40,068 bases of DNA from Lindgomyces ingoldianus (Eukaryota; Ascomycota; Dothideomycetes; Pleosporales; Lindgomycetaceae): assembly GCF_010093535.1 (NCBI RefSeq), contig NW_022985175.1, positions 1,273,328-1,313,395 on the forward strand. The letters are read 5' to 3'. Both the position numbers and the translations under genes were made by a program. Below the pieces are notes generated by a model that worked only from the letters and a program-made list of their open reading frames with translations, did no database searches and was not told the origin of the DNA. Positions 1 to 12,012 of this stretch are shown in pieces (position 1 is the stretch's first letter; each line of letters starts with the position of its first letter).

Positions 1-120
1 AAACGTTCCTCCTGTCTTGACAGTAGGTGCGCATATCTGACAAGCTTATTGCTCGTACTATGTAGCAGCTTTCGTCAAACGTTCCTCCTGTCTTGACAGT
101 AGGTGCGCATATCTGACAAG
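1..120. repeat. 44-bp direct repeat, two copies 76 bp apart
   Basis: Positions 1-44 and 77-120 are identical over 44 bp and are separated by 32 bp of unrelated sequence. Each copy contains a small inverted repeat, CTGTC-TT-GACAG. Unlike the sequence just downstream, the copies keep CpG and CpA dinucleotides. They could be subterminal repeats of a transposon whose body lies left of the window. The identity and copy number of any larger array are unknown because the window starts inside it. Confidence 0.85.
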
Positions 121-299
121 GGTACTAACATAGGTGCAGGTTAGAGTGCACTAGAATAGTATACCGCCTTAGATGTATTACTAGAAACCTTTTAAAACTA
201 CTTTATAATAGGTCTAATGTTAAGATGTTAAGTGTAGTTAACAGTTTACTCTAAAATAGTAAGTGTGTTTCTTCTTTCTATGTTATAAGCTATTAAGTA
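121..299. other. AT-rich spacer, nothing recognised
   Basis: This is AT-rich sequence with stop codons in all frames and no recognisable gene or repeat. It ends in the TA dinucleotide at 298-299 that serves as left target site of the adjacent Fot1-like element. Confidence 0.6.
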
Positions 300-1413
300 A
301 CGTACCTAACAGGTTGGCCGGCCACACGGGTTGGCCGGCCACTTTTGCCAAGCCCCCACCAAACTCTACCTATCTACATAATGCCTTAACAACAACATCA
401 GATTAAATCTTCTAAAGAACGTCAGATACAGCTTGCTCTTTAGGCTCTTAAACAAGACTTAAAACTCTCCTTGTAACGCGCTGCAGCTATCTATAATGTC
501 TCTCACACAACACTAAGCAATTAACGCGCTGGACAGCCTTCACAAGCAGAATGCTGGCCTAAATTAAGGAATCTAACTAAGCTTAAGAAGAAGGTAGTTG
601 TTAAGTACATACTTAAGCTTATTACGCGCGGATTTCCCCCTAGGCTCGCAGCTGTAGCTGATATAGCTAATTCCTTGCCCGCAGAGCGCAATCTAGGCCA
701 GGTTAGCTTAAACTAGACTAGTATGTGGGTTAAGCACTGCCCTAAGTTTACAATAAAGTTTAATTACAAGTATAATTACAAGAGAGCGCTCTGCAAGAAT
801 CTAGAGGTTATCTAGAGCTAGTTTTGCCTAGTAGCTAACATAAAAGCTAAGTACAGTATCTAGGATAAAGACAGGTATAACTTTAACAAGTTAGGCTTTA
901 TAATAGGCTAGATATTAACTAGAGCAGTTGTTACAGCTTTAGAGAGACAAGGACAGCTAAAGGCAATATAGCAAGGCAATAGGGAGTGGACAACAGTTAT
1001 CTAGGGCATTAACGCAACAGGTGGGCTATAAGATTACAGAGCTTTAAGCAGCAAATAAGGCTGCCACGCAACGTAGATTGCATAAAAGGAAACAGATTTA
1101 GGCAGAAAGAACCTTAATAGTTAAGGATAGGGCTTGTCTAACTGCTTTAAAGGAGTTTAGAGCGCGTAGTAATAGGAAGAAGCTAAAGACGCAGGTGCGC
1201 GCTAAAGAGGGTAAGCTAAGTTAAAGGTAATGCAGGCAGTGTAATTAGACTAGGCATAACTTATGTACATGTAAGCAAGTAGCAAAAGTAGACTCTAAAT
1301 AATATCTTGTGTTGTATTACTCTATACAGGGCTAAAGTGGGCTGTTTTACGAGAGAATGGGGTGGTTTTAGTGGGGGCTTGGCAAAAGTGGCCGGCCAAC
1401 CTGTTAGGTACGT
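300..1413 (+). mobile_element. Fot1/pogo-type DNA transposon, internally deleted and RIP-mutated
   Basis: The ends are inverted repeats starting ACGTACCTAACAGG and flanked by TA at 298-299 and 1414-1415, as expected for a Tc1/mariner-superfamily target site. A degenerate transposase reads on the plus strand from ATG 381. It has the CENP-B-like N-terminal helix-turn-helix region and the stretch SMWVKHCPKF...YNFNKLGF typical of Fot1 transposases. It then jumps from the VTVIxGINA region (about 1010) straight to the basic C-terminal tail with a CxxC...H...C finger, so most of the DDE core is missing. Total length is about 1.1 kb against 1.87 kb for the related copy at 37957-39822. Many CAA, CAG and TGG codons have become TAA or TAG. 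The left end carries an extra 17-bp tandem copy of the GGTTGGCCGGCCA block that the right end lacks. The element is nonautonomous and dead. Confidence 0.88.
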
Positions 1414-1415
1414 TA

Positions 1416-2467
1416 GGCTACTATTATTTTAAAGAAGCCCTTCTAAGTGTGTTTAAAACCTAAGTTTAGTACTCTTAGGCTAGGCAGTATCTTTTTCTAT
1501 AAGTAGAAGAACTATTTTAACTTTAATATAAACACTTTAACAGCAGCACTAATAAAGTAAGCTTTAAAAGCAGAAAATACTTCTTCTTTACTTATTTTTA
1601 GAGTTTAAAACGCTTATTACACCTCTATCTCTTTGTTACTAGTAATAAAGTATGTTTATAAAAGCTTAATTATTTCTTTTATATTTCTAAACTAAAAGTT
1701 GTCTAATTTAGCTAGGTATCTAGGCTCTAGGTATTTCTTTGCAATACTAGTAGTGTGTCCCTATACTAACGCTATGCGTGCACACTTACTCTAATAGTAA
1801 TCTAAATTAATGTTAAGTCTATTTATAATAAAGGCTTACTATTATTTAAATGTAAGTTCTTTACTGTTTGTAAAGTTCTTAATCTTAAGCATATATTTAG
1901 TAAGGTAGCTTTAAAAAAGCTTAAAAGTGCCTAAAAAGTCTTTTACTATTAGTGTAGTAGAGGTAATTTAGGGCATTATTAGAAGTAATTTAGTAGTTAG
2001 TAAAAGATAATTAAAACTAATAGTTTTTAATCTAGTTAGCTATTTAATTTATGCTCTTAATTAAGCAACTTAGTCTTTAAGAGCTATGCTGCTAAAGTTT
2101 AACTTTAAATCTAGTAGGTTTTTAGCTTTAGGTCCTATAAAAGAGGGTTTAGCTGTTAAGGTTAGTAGTTGTTTAGCTTTAGTAGCAGGCATTTTACCTT
2201 AGCTACAGCTAGAGCGTGTTGTAAGCTTTGTACTAAGGTTTAAAAGTAGTTAAAAGTTAGGCATTAGTAGTTGTTTTTAATCCTAATAAGTTATTAGTAG
2301 TCTTTAAGTTTCTACTTTAGCGCACTCTTTACAACTTTTCTAAAGGTAATTTTAATTATAGGGGATAGAAAGTTTTAAACCTAAAGGCTTTAGTTAGTAA
2401 AAGGTCTCTAAAATCTTGTCTATAATAACTAAATAATTTAATGTAATAGTGTGTAAAAATAGCAACT
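1416..2467. other. AT-rich RIP-mutated DNA, origin not identified
   Basis: About 1 kb with very low GC, dense TAG/TAA/TTA triplets and no usable reading frame on either strand. It is probably an old repeat mutated beyond recognition. I could not assign it to the copia element, whose left LTR starts at 2473. Confidence 0.6.
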
Positions 2468-2472
2468 TAAAC

Positions 2473-2752
2473 TGTTGAATAGGCTCTGACAGCTAGCTGC
2501 TTATAGTATAAGCACTTAAGTAGCAAGAGTAAGAGTAGTGTACAGTGTGCACAGCGTACAAGGTAGGTAAGGTGAGGGCAACATGTTTCTAGTTCTATTA
2601 CTCTTATCTTTCCTTTATACAGAGGAAAAAGGGGATATCTAGATGTTTATGCATAGAGGTTTACGCACAAGCATTATGTAACATAGATACGTAATCCTGC
2701 TTGTGCGCGATTGCTTATATCTAGGCTGCAACACTGCTGCTGTGTACAGACA
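2473..2752 (-). repeat. Left LTR of the copia element (3' LTR in coding sense)
   Basis: 280 bp, beginning TGTTGAATAGG and ending GTACAGACA. It aligns without length change to 8583-8862. Its outer (left) half retains CpG and CpA sites that are mutated in the other copy, while its inner (right) half is heavily converted to TpA. Confidence 0.92.
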
Positions 2753-5700
2753 CTAGCAACTTTTCTTTTTGTCTAAAGAGTTGCCTTCTGTACACGTTAC
2801 CTCCCTTCTGTCTATGTAGGTTTATTTAATTATGTTCTGCTTTTACTCTACCCTTATTTATTAAGACTTGCCTTAGTAATGCTGTGTGTTAAGATAAGCT
2901 AGTTGCGCTATGTAAATAGCTTTTCTTTTCTTTATTCTTTACTTTTTAAGCTCTGCTGTACAATCCCTTAGCTTTTTTCTCTTTTTATACAGTGCTAGCA
3001 GTAACAGATTCTTATAATAAAAAAGATAAGTGTGTATAATATAAAAAAAAAATAACATAAAAAAAAATAGGCTTTATATAAAGGTGTTATTAGTCTAGTT
3101 AGTCTAAAGCATCTTTGCGCACAGGATCTAGCTAGTCTATAGATGCTTCTATCTAGACAGAGAGGCAGTTAGTTAAGACTAATAATTAAAAAGCCTAGTT
3201 TAGTGTTTTTTTTATACATACATTTACTAGGTTATTTTTACTATTAATCTACTTAATTTTAGTAATTTCCCTTTTCTTATATAATTTATAGAGTAATATA
3301 ATGTTAATTATAAGTTACTTTTTACTAGTAGTGCTTAGCTTAATAAGGTAATTATATAGAAACTTTAAATTTATATAAATTACTACTAAGATTAGTAGCA
3401 GTTTAAGTGTTTATATAATTTACTATAGAGTTGTACTAAAAGTAATTACATTATTAAACCCTCTAACTATTTTATATAGTTTACTAGTAAAGACACTTCT
3501 AGTTACTCTTTTACACTTAGTAAAATTCTAGTGTATAATGTTACCTAGTATTTTAAAGCAGTTACTTTACTCTGTACAGTCCTTATTACTTAATATAATT
3601 AAGAATTCTAGCTATAAGCTAAGGTCTTTATTATTAGTAAATAATCTATTTATAAAAATAAATAGCTTTGCATAATTAAGCTATAATAGTAAGAAGGTAA
3701 AACTATGCTTACTATTATCTATCTACTATTAGATTTATATGTTAAGTGTGTTAATGTTGTTGTACAAAGGGTCTATAGTTTGTGCAGTAATAAACAGGTT
3801 AAATGCTACCTTTAGTTAACACATAGATGCAATATATGCCTCTTTTACATATTACTTAATATATTATTATATAGCATCTTTATCTTCTAAGTTAATTATA
3901 TAAAAGTAGCTTACTTATTTCTTTTAAGTAAAAACTACTATGTTATGTGTAAGTTTAATCCTTTTACTATTAAACTTAATAAGCTGCTTTTTTACTAGAA
4001 TAGTTTTACTTTTTATATAAAACTTTGCTTTTTATAGTTTTTTTTCTTCTTTTTGCGTAAAATTCTTTATTATAATGCTTAAAGTGTTATCTATTTATAA
4101 GCTAGTAATACTAAAAGTGTGCTCTCCTTTATTAGTAATTAAGAGGTAGAGGTTATATAAAAAGATGTGTATACATAGCTTTTTTTTATAGTAGTTATAG
4201 TATGTTTTAAACTAATACAGTCCTAATTTAGCAGCTCTATACAAAGGTTGTACAACCTAGAGTATTATATTTAGTAGAAAGCTCTAGCGCATTTTCTTTA
4301 GTAGCTTTGCGTACAGCGTGCGCATAAGCTTATTTATTAATTAGATGTATACTTATGTAATATTACATAGTTTAAAATGCATTTTATATGTAGCTCTTAG
4401 GCTTACTTCTATAGCTAAGAGTAGTCTCTAGCTTATTCTCTAAATAGTTAGTAACTAGGTAAGAATTTCTTCTTTCTTTTTGTCTAAGTAGCTAGCAAAC
4501 ACTAGGCAGGATTTTTTATATAGTTAAGTTATTTTACTTTTTACTTCTTATATAAAGTAAAGGTTAAAAATCTAACTTTTATGCCTTATTAAGTTATATG
4601 CTATAACTTTAAAAGTGCTATTAGTAATTAAGGTGTCTATCTTTATATAGTCTAATTCTTTAAATAGTTTTTTAGGTGTAGTAATTACACTGTTTGTATA
4701 GAGCTTAATAGATAAAGCTTAATTATTCTTCTTCTTCTAGGTTAGAAATACCTAGTCTAGACTTTATGCAGGTTTCCTTTACTTTTTACTTTTTCTAGTA
4801 TCTATATCTTCTCTTTGCACTAGTGCAGTATTGCTATTCTAAGGGGCTTAGTCTATAGTAGGCTTTAGTTCTGCCTTTGTAATATTTTTATAAAGCTGTC
4901 CTCTTTTTCTTTTCTTTAGAAAATCCCTTTATATAAGGATTAGTTTATCTAGGTTATTTATTATAAGTAAGTTGTCTTTTTTTTTTCTTTATAGTATAGT
5001 TTAACCTGCATATATTAGAGCTTTAGTAGGCTATTTTTTCTTTTAATAATAATGTTTCTCTCTTTAATGCTTTTAATCTTATATAGGCTAGTCTAGCTTT
5101 TTTTCTCCCTCTATGCTATAATCTCTAAGCTAAGGAGGAAGTTAAAAACTTTATACATTATAAGGCTATTATAGGTGTTAATTATATAATTAATGTTTAC
5201 TTTTACATAGTTCTTTTAAAGTATTTTTATTACCTTTTATATAGCACTTGCTTATGTAATAATGTTTAGTAATAGTAAAAAGTTTAGGTTAATTTTTAGG
5301 TATACCTTAAAGACTAGCAGCGTAGGTACTAGACTGTGTAGGCTAGCTATGTTGTTTAGAGCCTTAACTGCTATCTATAAGATAGCCTTATTATCTATAC
5401 AGTTACCTAGCTTAGTCTTTAGGATGTTAAACACTTATTAGAGAGGTGTGTGCGCGTGTTTAACTTTTTTAACTACCTAATATACTTCTACAGGCATCTA
5501 CCTATATATAGCTCCTATAATCTTTATATAAGCTTAAAAATCCTTTAAAGCAAAGTTTATACTAGAGTTATGCATAATATAGTCTAGAGGTCCTTAATAA
5601 GTATTAATCTAGCATTTGCATAGTGCATCCTAGGTATCTTATGCAGACATAGATTTTAGAAATATAGCAGCCTAAAATAATATGTCTACATTAATAATAT

Positions 5701-8184
5701 GTAAAACATTTTTATTATTAATTTATACAACATTAATAATAACTTTATAGTTAAAGTAAGTGTTATTTTTAATTATAAACTTAAATCTTTATAAAGCCTA
5801 GTTATATAATTAGCAGAGGTAGCAGAACTTCTTAATTTTTTCTAGCACTGCAGCATTAACATTATAGCTAGCGCTAGTTAGCATCTTCTAGAGTTTCTTT
5901 ATGCAGGGGTGTCTAAATTAGTAGTAGAGGCAGTAAAGTTTTAATTTAGTAAAGAAAAACATAAATTCTTTTTTACTAATATTAAAAAAAAAGTGTCTCT
6001 ATTTTTATATAATAAGAACAGTAGTTTTGTTTTTATATATAATAACATTTAAAACATTATTAAAGTATGCCCTAAGTTAGTTAGCATCTGCTAGTAATAG
6101 TAAAAATAGTGTTAAATTCTCTAAAATATAGTATATAACTAGACTAATTAGGTTCTAGATTTGTATAGTACTAATTAATTCTTTTAGTGTTTAGCCTTTA
6201 AAGCTAATATCTGTTTAGCTAGGTGTCTAATTAATTTCTATACATAGGTTCTCTTATATGTACGCTTTAAGTTAGAACTTACTAATAGTAGAGATCTTTA
6301 CTGCGCTTATATTCTATAGTTTACCTTAGTATACTATATAGTATTAGTTGTTAAGAATAAACTGCTTAGCATATTCTTTAAGTTTAATGCTATAGATGTC
6401 CTTTTCTGTTACACAGTGTAGATAGGCAGTAAAGGTAAAGTAGTTAATAGCTTTTTTAGCATCCTTACTTTCTTATTTTATTTTCTTTATATTATGTAAA
6501 TTATTCTCTTTCTTAGGGTAACCTTTAAAGTCTTAGATATATAAGGTAATAGCTTTATATAATAAAGTCTTATTATAGAAATTTTTATATAAGGTAACAT
6601 ACTAGTTCTTTGCTTATGTATAGTTATTATAAGAGTAGTTTAATAACTAACATTTTTTTTTATAGTAGACAAAGCACTTCTTTATCTGCGTGCAGTTGTC
6701 TCTAGATTATAGCCTAAACCTAGATAAAGATCTTTTATGTTGTTTTTTTTTACGCAAAAAGAAGCTTTTTTCTTGTTATGCAGACTTTTATTATGCAGAG
6801 TTATATTAGCAGTTTATGTAGTATACATTAAGCAGTTTCTAGAAGTATTAGTTTACCCTTTAGTCTATAGTAACTTAAAGTAATGCCTGTAAGTTGCTAA
6901 ATAAGGCTTTATATAAGGGCTTAATAGTAAACATAGTATGTTCTAGTTCTAGTTATCCTTAACAAGCTTATATAACAGCAGTGTGCAGTAGAACATTCTT
7001 TTAAAATTTTATTTTTAGTACTTTTTATATAAGTGTAAGCTTATTAATTATTATTTTAAAAACTTTATATAAACTTTTATTAAAGTTTTTTTATTAGTAT
7101 TATATAAAAGTTATTATTGTCTAGTTTGTCTAGTACTAGCTATAGTTTACATTAGTGTTAAAGTAACTACTTAAGGTGTTATATAAATGCTTCTAGTTAT
7201 ATCTAGGGCTTATGTTATATATATAGTACATATTTACCTAACTTTTTAAAATATCTAGAAAGATGTCTGTGTACTAAGTTTTCTAAATATCTAGCTATTA
7301 ATATAGATTAATAAAATTTTTTATTTTATTTATAAAAATGTTATATAGTTAACTTATATAGTTATTATTTTTTTTAATGCTTTTTAGAATTATATAATTT
7401 TATTTACTAGAAGTTTTTCTTTAGCAGTTTCCCTCTAGGGTAGAAGTTTATACAGGTTGTAATGTAGTATAGATTGTGCAGGTGGTATTAGTGGTGCATA
7501 CACTACTGCAGGCGGTGGTGTGTACAATTAAGGGTGTAGAGCAGGCGTTAGGTAGAGTGGCATGTATTATTTATACAGTAATTAGTGTAGTGCTAGCTAA
7601 GGTGTAAAAGCAGGTAATGCTAGTATATTTAGTGTTAATAGCAGCATTATGTTTAGTCTGCTTCTATGCAAAGCTTTATATAGTAATAAAAGTTATATAT
7701 AAAGCCTTTTTAGTGTAATTACCTTCTTTTATGCTATATTATATAGCTTCTAGGCTTAGGTACCTTTAGTGCCTAGCTGTAGTGTAATTTTCTTGTCTTC
7801 TAGCACTTATATAAGCTCTCTTTTAAACACATAGCTAAGTGCTAAGAAGTTTTATAGTGTCTATTCTTTAAAATTTTTTATATACACACTTAGAAAAGTA
7901 GCGCTTTTTTAAGTTATTATGTGTAAATTAGTAATTATGTAACTTATATATAATTAAGTTTACAGGCTTATTAAAGCCTTTAACATGTTAATCTTGTTAT
8001 TCTAGTACTCTAGGCTAGTCTTATTTTATAGTGTTACTTTTAATATCTCTATGTTCTTTATAAGTTATTTATATAATAAAAATTATTTTTTATTCTTTTT
8101 ATTATTACATAGAGTTATTAGTTGCTAATAAGACTTTATTATAATAGTATAGTTAATTACTTTTTTAGTAGATTACGCAGGTAC

Positions 8185-8415
8185 TGCTGTTGTCTAGCTG
8201 CTAGGTTGTGCAGCTTTAATAGCTTTAGTGTGCGCCTTACACTATCTCCTTCTTACTTTGTACAGTAGCAGAGCTTGCTATACAATGTAAAAAATTAATG
8301 TGCTATTATCTAGCTACTAGGTTATGCAGCTTTAGTAGCTTTAGTGTGCGTCTTACACTATCTCCTCTTTACTTTATATAGTAGCAGAGCTTACTGTATA
8401 ATGCAAAGAATTAAT
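8185..8415. repeat. Tandem duplication, about 116-bp unit, in the copia leader
   Basis: Copy 1 at 8185-8300 and copy 2 at 8301-8415 align almost end to end (both carry GCAGCTTTA, TAGCTTTAGTGTGCG and CTTACACTATCTCCT) and differ mainly by C-to-T and G-to-A changes. They lie between the 5' LTR and the coding region of the minus-strand copia element, in its untranslated leader. Confidence 0.85.
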
Positions 8416-8435
8416 CTACTATCTTAAAAGATAAG

Positions 8436-8550
8436 TAACTAAATAAAGTACCTTATAAAGTGTAAGTACTCTACTGTTACTCTTTCTAAGAAATAGGTAA
8501 TAAAATAAAGTACCTTATAAGGCGTAGGTACTCTATTATTACTTTTGCTA
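8436..8550. repeat. Tandem duplication, about 62-bp unit, in the copia leader
   Basis: The block AAATAAAGTACCTTATAA recurs at about 8441 and 8503. It is followed in both copies by a related stretch ending ACTCTA-TTACT. It lies next to the 116-bp duplication, so the leader of this retroelement holds two independent tandem repeats. Confidence 0.8.
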
Positions 8551-8582
8551 ATTTACAGTTAATTAAATTAACTACTAATTAG

Positions 8583-8862
8583 TGTTAAATAGGCTCTAAT
8601 AGCTAGCTGCTTATAGTATAAGCACTTAAGTAGCAAGAGTAAGAGTAGTGTACAGTGTGCACAGTGTATAAGGTAGGTAAAGTAAGGGCAACATGTTTCT
8701 AGTTCTATTACTCTTGTCTTTCCTCTGTACAGAGAAAAAGGGGGATATCTAGATGTTCGCGCACAGAGGTTCGCGCATGAGCATCATGTGACATAGATAC
8801 GTGATCCTGCTCGTGCGCGATCGCTCGTATCCAGGCCGCGACGCTGCTGCTGCGTACAGACA
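8583..8862 (-). repeat. Right LTR of the copia element (5' LTR in coding sense)
   Basis: 280 bp, ending TGCGTACAGACA next to the target duplication TAAAC at 8863. The last 110 bp or so are GC-normal and rich in CpG (for example GTTCGCGCATGAG), while the first 170 bp are mutated. This is the mirror image of the left LTR. Confidence 0.92.
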
Positions 8863-8867
8863 TAAAC

Positions 8868-9790
8868 TAAATTAAACACTTTTTAGAGTTAAATATAGTT
8901 AAACAAATAATTAATATAATATTATATAAGGCTGTTACTAGTAAAAGTAAGTTTTCTAATATAATGTAACAGCGCAGGCAAGACAATAAGTCTAAATGCA
9001 GTAGGAATCTACTTGGAGGCATATAGAAGTGCGTGGGGACTCTAAACCTAGGAATGCTATTAACACTTATAGGCCTTATACAAAAGGATATTAGAAAACT
9101 ACTAAGCTAGCTACAGGGGCAAGGTGCGACTAAATACATAAGGGAATAGAGGTAACTGCAGAGGACTGGGTCGAGTCATGGTCGGGGCCGATACGGGGAC
9201 CCTTCGGATAGGATCCGAGCGACCCGAGATGGAACGATTCGTAGAATCGTTACAGTACTAGGGTTAGAGCCACTCTTAGGGCCTTTAGACAAAGCCTCTG
9301 TGTAAACCCCTAATCAAAGTACAGGATCCTACATGTATAATAATAACTTTTTTATAAGTTAAAGAAATAAAAGTTTTTTAAATAAAAAACTAATAGCTTT
9401 TATTTTATTTTTATATTATATATATTAAGTTATTATATTAGCGTTAAGTTACTTATTTATATAGTTACTATTAAGCGTTCTAAACTACTATCTTCTAAAA
9501 AAAATAAAATAAAGATTTTGAAATAATAATAAGAGATTTTAGTAATAGTAAGTAGGACTTAAAAGTAATTAATATATTTAAGAGAATAAGTATAAAGTTA
9601 AAATCTATCTTATTTTATATAAAGTAAGAGAGATTTTATCTCTTTTAGTTAGTTAACAAGTAGCTAGTACTATAGCGTTCTTTCTTTAAGGCGTTATTAT
9701 TATAGCTACGCGTTATAATAATTCTAGTAGTAGTTAATAAATATATTAAGATAAATAAAATATATCTTTACTACTTCAGCATGTTATCAG
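8868..9790. other. AT-rich repeat debris with a possible solo LTR at 8965-9254
   Basis: The stretch 8965-9254 begins TGTAACAGCG and ends AATCGTTACA, so it has TGTAAC...GTTACA terminal inversion. Its right third is GC-normal and carries the palindrome AACGATTCGTAGAATCGTT. No matching 5-bp target duplication is seen (TATAA left, GTACT right), so a solo LTR is only a guess. 9255-9790 is very AT-rich with no gene. Composition changes abruptly to ordinary host DNA at about 9790. Confidence 0.4.
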
Positions 9791-10304
9791 CAACTTAGTA
9801 AACCAGGCCGTGTTCACCTCGACATACTCCCCCTCTTCTTCTTCTCCGCCAGCTTTGCGGCTTCCGACTCGTACGCCTGACACGGGCTTGGCTCCAGCTC
9901 AGGCTATGCATGGCCTACAAACTACATCAAGTTCAAAAGGTTTTATGAAAGAACAAAGTAACCAGCTTGGCTTAGGTCTTACAATTAGCTTGCCAGGAAG
10001 TCTTGCAGCTCTATACGTGTGCACTGCGCAGAGGTACTGTCCCATAGTTCAATAGATTCGGGCTGCGCTTTGGAGCTCCAGGATCGTCGTTGTGGTAAAA
10101 GGGATGACCGCGTACTGAAGCCGCATCAACGCTTGATACTTCGTAAACACCCACCACGGTAAGCGTCGAAACAATTTTCCCCACTTGAAAATAACTTACA
10201 CGCTTAGTACTGGCAGAGCAATTCTACCTGCCCGTATTTTATCTAGTTCTGAGCTTTCTAGCGTCGGATAGCGCGGCTTAAAGTGGGGTGTAACATTTCG
10301 AGGT
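9791..10304. other. Intergenic DNA downstream of the amine oxidase gene
   Basis: Host-like composition begins here. An 81-codon plus-strand frame (9810-10055) is open but low-complexity at its start (serine/proline-rich) and matches nothing I know. I see no credible gene. The segment probably holds the 3' UTR of the minus-strand gene ending at 10305. Confidence 0.5.
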
Positions 10305-12012
10305 TTATAGGAACAGTTTTTGTATAGCAAATACTGCTATCCTTAGAGCCGACCTTATGAAACCTACCTCCCTATTCACATTACTGTCTACCCTGGCAAC
10401 AAGGTCCAATGGACCTGTCTTCTCACGCCCATCGATGAGCATCCTGGCGACGTGTGACCCTGCCGCAAATCCGTCCTCATGAAACCCAAACCCCATCCAA
10501 GCGCCAGCAAAACTCACATTTCGGATGCCATTGATCCTATCCAAGTGCCGAGACATGATGATGCTTTCTGAGGTGATGAGTGGATGGTAGTAAATCCGCC
10601 TGCTTTGCGGTGCTCTGGGAGTACGGATTGGGTTCATAGTTACTAGAACTCTTCCCGGGCTTCCAATCTCTCCAGGTACTGGTATGTCCTGCAGTTTATT
10701 CATGTCGAAAGTGATGGAAATCTTGGAACGAGGCTGCGCGGAACAAGACCGATGACCTGGTGTGGGATGAGTTTGGGTGAGCTTCGCCAGTGGTTGCTGA
10801 TCGAGGAGGCAGTTCCATGCTACACGGGCCGAACGGCGTTTTGGGAGGAGCTAAGTAGGTCAGAGATGGAGCTTCCATCTTAAACAAAGAGACTTACTGA
10901 TGTGTCTGAATGTAGATAGCACACGTTACGGCTCGTTTTGAAAGCGTTGAGGACTGTGCGCTGCGTGCATGTCGCTCCATCCCCAAGAAGCTGCAAAGCT
11001 TGGTTCGCGTGAATGGCAAGCACTACATGGTCGAATTCTCTGTGAGAGCCATCGGTAAATTCGATCGACGCTCCGTTGGGCAGCTGAGTGACACTCTTGA
11101 TGTCCGTCCCCAAATGTAGCCGATGATTGGCAGGTAGCTGTTTCTGGAACGCATCCACGTATGTTTTAGAGCCATTACGGAAAGACTGCCATCTAAGTGT
11201 TGTAGCTACCGTGTCCAGGAGACGGTGATACAGCCTTTATCTATGTGAGTACTTGAAATTCGCGCCCCGGGTAGACTTCCACTGAAAACTTACATGAACT
11301 TGATTAGTAGCTTTGCAGGAAAAGTGCATGCAAACTCGTCCGGATCAATGCACCATGGTGCTGCCACCATGGGCATCAGAAAGTAGGTCATGAACTGCTC
11401 CGAGTACTTGTGCCTTTTTAGGTACGTTCCGATCGACTCCAGCTGCCGTCTGGTCGGAATAATTTCTGAAGGTCGGGTTCCGGCTTCATAGGACTCGTGA
11501 CTCGAATGATCTTCGTCTAAGATGTCTTCCGCGAACAAACTGAACCGTAAGATATCGAAAACGAGCCTCCAAAACCAGATGCTGAACAGTAACACAAGGT
11601 TATGGCAGAAACTTTGTATCGAATAGCTGCCCCATTCGAAGGCTCCGTGATCAGCAGATACTCCAAAGGACATATCCGTAGGGATGGTCTTGACGCCGAG
11701 CTTTCGCAAGAAAGCAGTAAACTGTGCTACTCGACATTAGCGAACTCTGTAGTAGGAAGCCAGGGACCTCAAGGTATGCTCACGATATGTGGTCTCATCC
11801 ATTGCAATAAACCCGGTGTCCACGTTGACCGTTCGTCCATCCCCCTTGAACGGTACAGAATTCGCATGTCCACCCAGTCTATCATCGGCCTCATAGATGT
11901 CAACATTGCAGTCTTGTTCTCGTAGAGTCCACGAGCAGGCGATGCCTGCGATGCCACCACCTACGATCGCAATACGCTGGGGAGGGCGTTTTTGTTGCTG
12001 GCTTGCCATCAT
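10305..12012 (-). CDS. FAD-dependent amine oxidase-like protein (COG2907 family)
   Basis: A flavoprotein oxidoreductase of the flavin-containing amine oxidase fold. My spliced model has four exons: 12012-11784, 11726-11294, 11234-10898 and 10850-10305. The introns of 57, 59 and 47 bp have GT-AG ends and close in frame to 514 residues. Visible features: the dinucleotide-binding motif GGGIAG at residues 18-23, the ribose-binding acid E41, DRLGGHA at 44-50, the substrate-side block VNVDTGFI, TYPQFTAFLRKLGV formed across the first splice, CYLHSDTS, and the C-terminal flavin-binding SFAGAW...GFHEDG at about 446-460. These are hallmarks of COG2907, not of monoamine oxidases proper. Bacterial members commonly neighbour DUF1365 proteins and cyclopropane-fatty-acid-synthase-like methyltransferases and act on fatty-acyl chains. 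A DUF1365 gene lies 10 kb away here. The gene is divergent from the P450 across an 895-bp intergenic region. The real substrate is unknown. Confidence 0.88.

Larger units (their letters stand above)
2473..8862 (-). mobile_element. Ty1/copia LTR retrotransposon, complete structure, RIP-killed, minus strand
   Basis: Two 280-bp LTRs (2473-2752 and 8583-8862), each starting TG and ending CA, are flanked by the 5-bp target duplication TAAAC at 2468-2472 and 8863-8867. The total is 6,390 bp. The coding sense is the minus strand. A purine-rich tract (AGACAAAAAGAAAAG on the minus strand) abuts the inner edge of the left LTR as the polypurine tract, so the right LTR is the 5' LTR. Read through its many stops, the minus strand at about 3.7-5.1 kb matches a fungal copia reverse transcriptase: relics of the EEILTQ segment, the ST/SYDPCLLITN region and a degraded QTDDTL active-site block (now read as *IDNTL). 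No open frame longer than about 60 codons remains. Integrase should lie upstream in coding sense (about 5.5-7.5 kb), but I could not resolve its motifs. Confidence 0.9.

Noticed and set aside
1..120. Possible CRISPR-like repeat-spacer unit
   Set aside because: Only two copies, a fungal context, and no further units or cas genes.
8965..9254. Solo LTR of a third retrotransposon
   Set aside because: The TGTAAC...GTTACA ends are suggestive, but the flanks (TATAA and GTACT) are not a target duplication; kept only as a possibility in the region note.
9810..10055. 81-codon plus-strand open frame at the island edge
   Set aside because: Low-complexity Ser/Pro start, no family resemblance, no splice context, and it lies where the 3' UTR of the minus-strand oxidase is expected.
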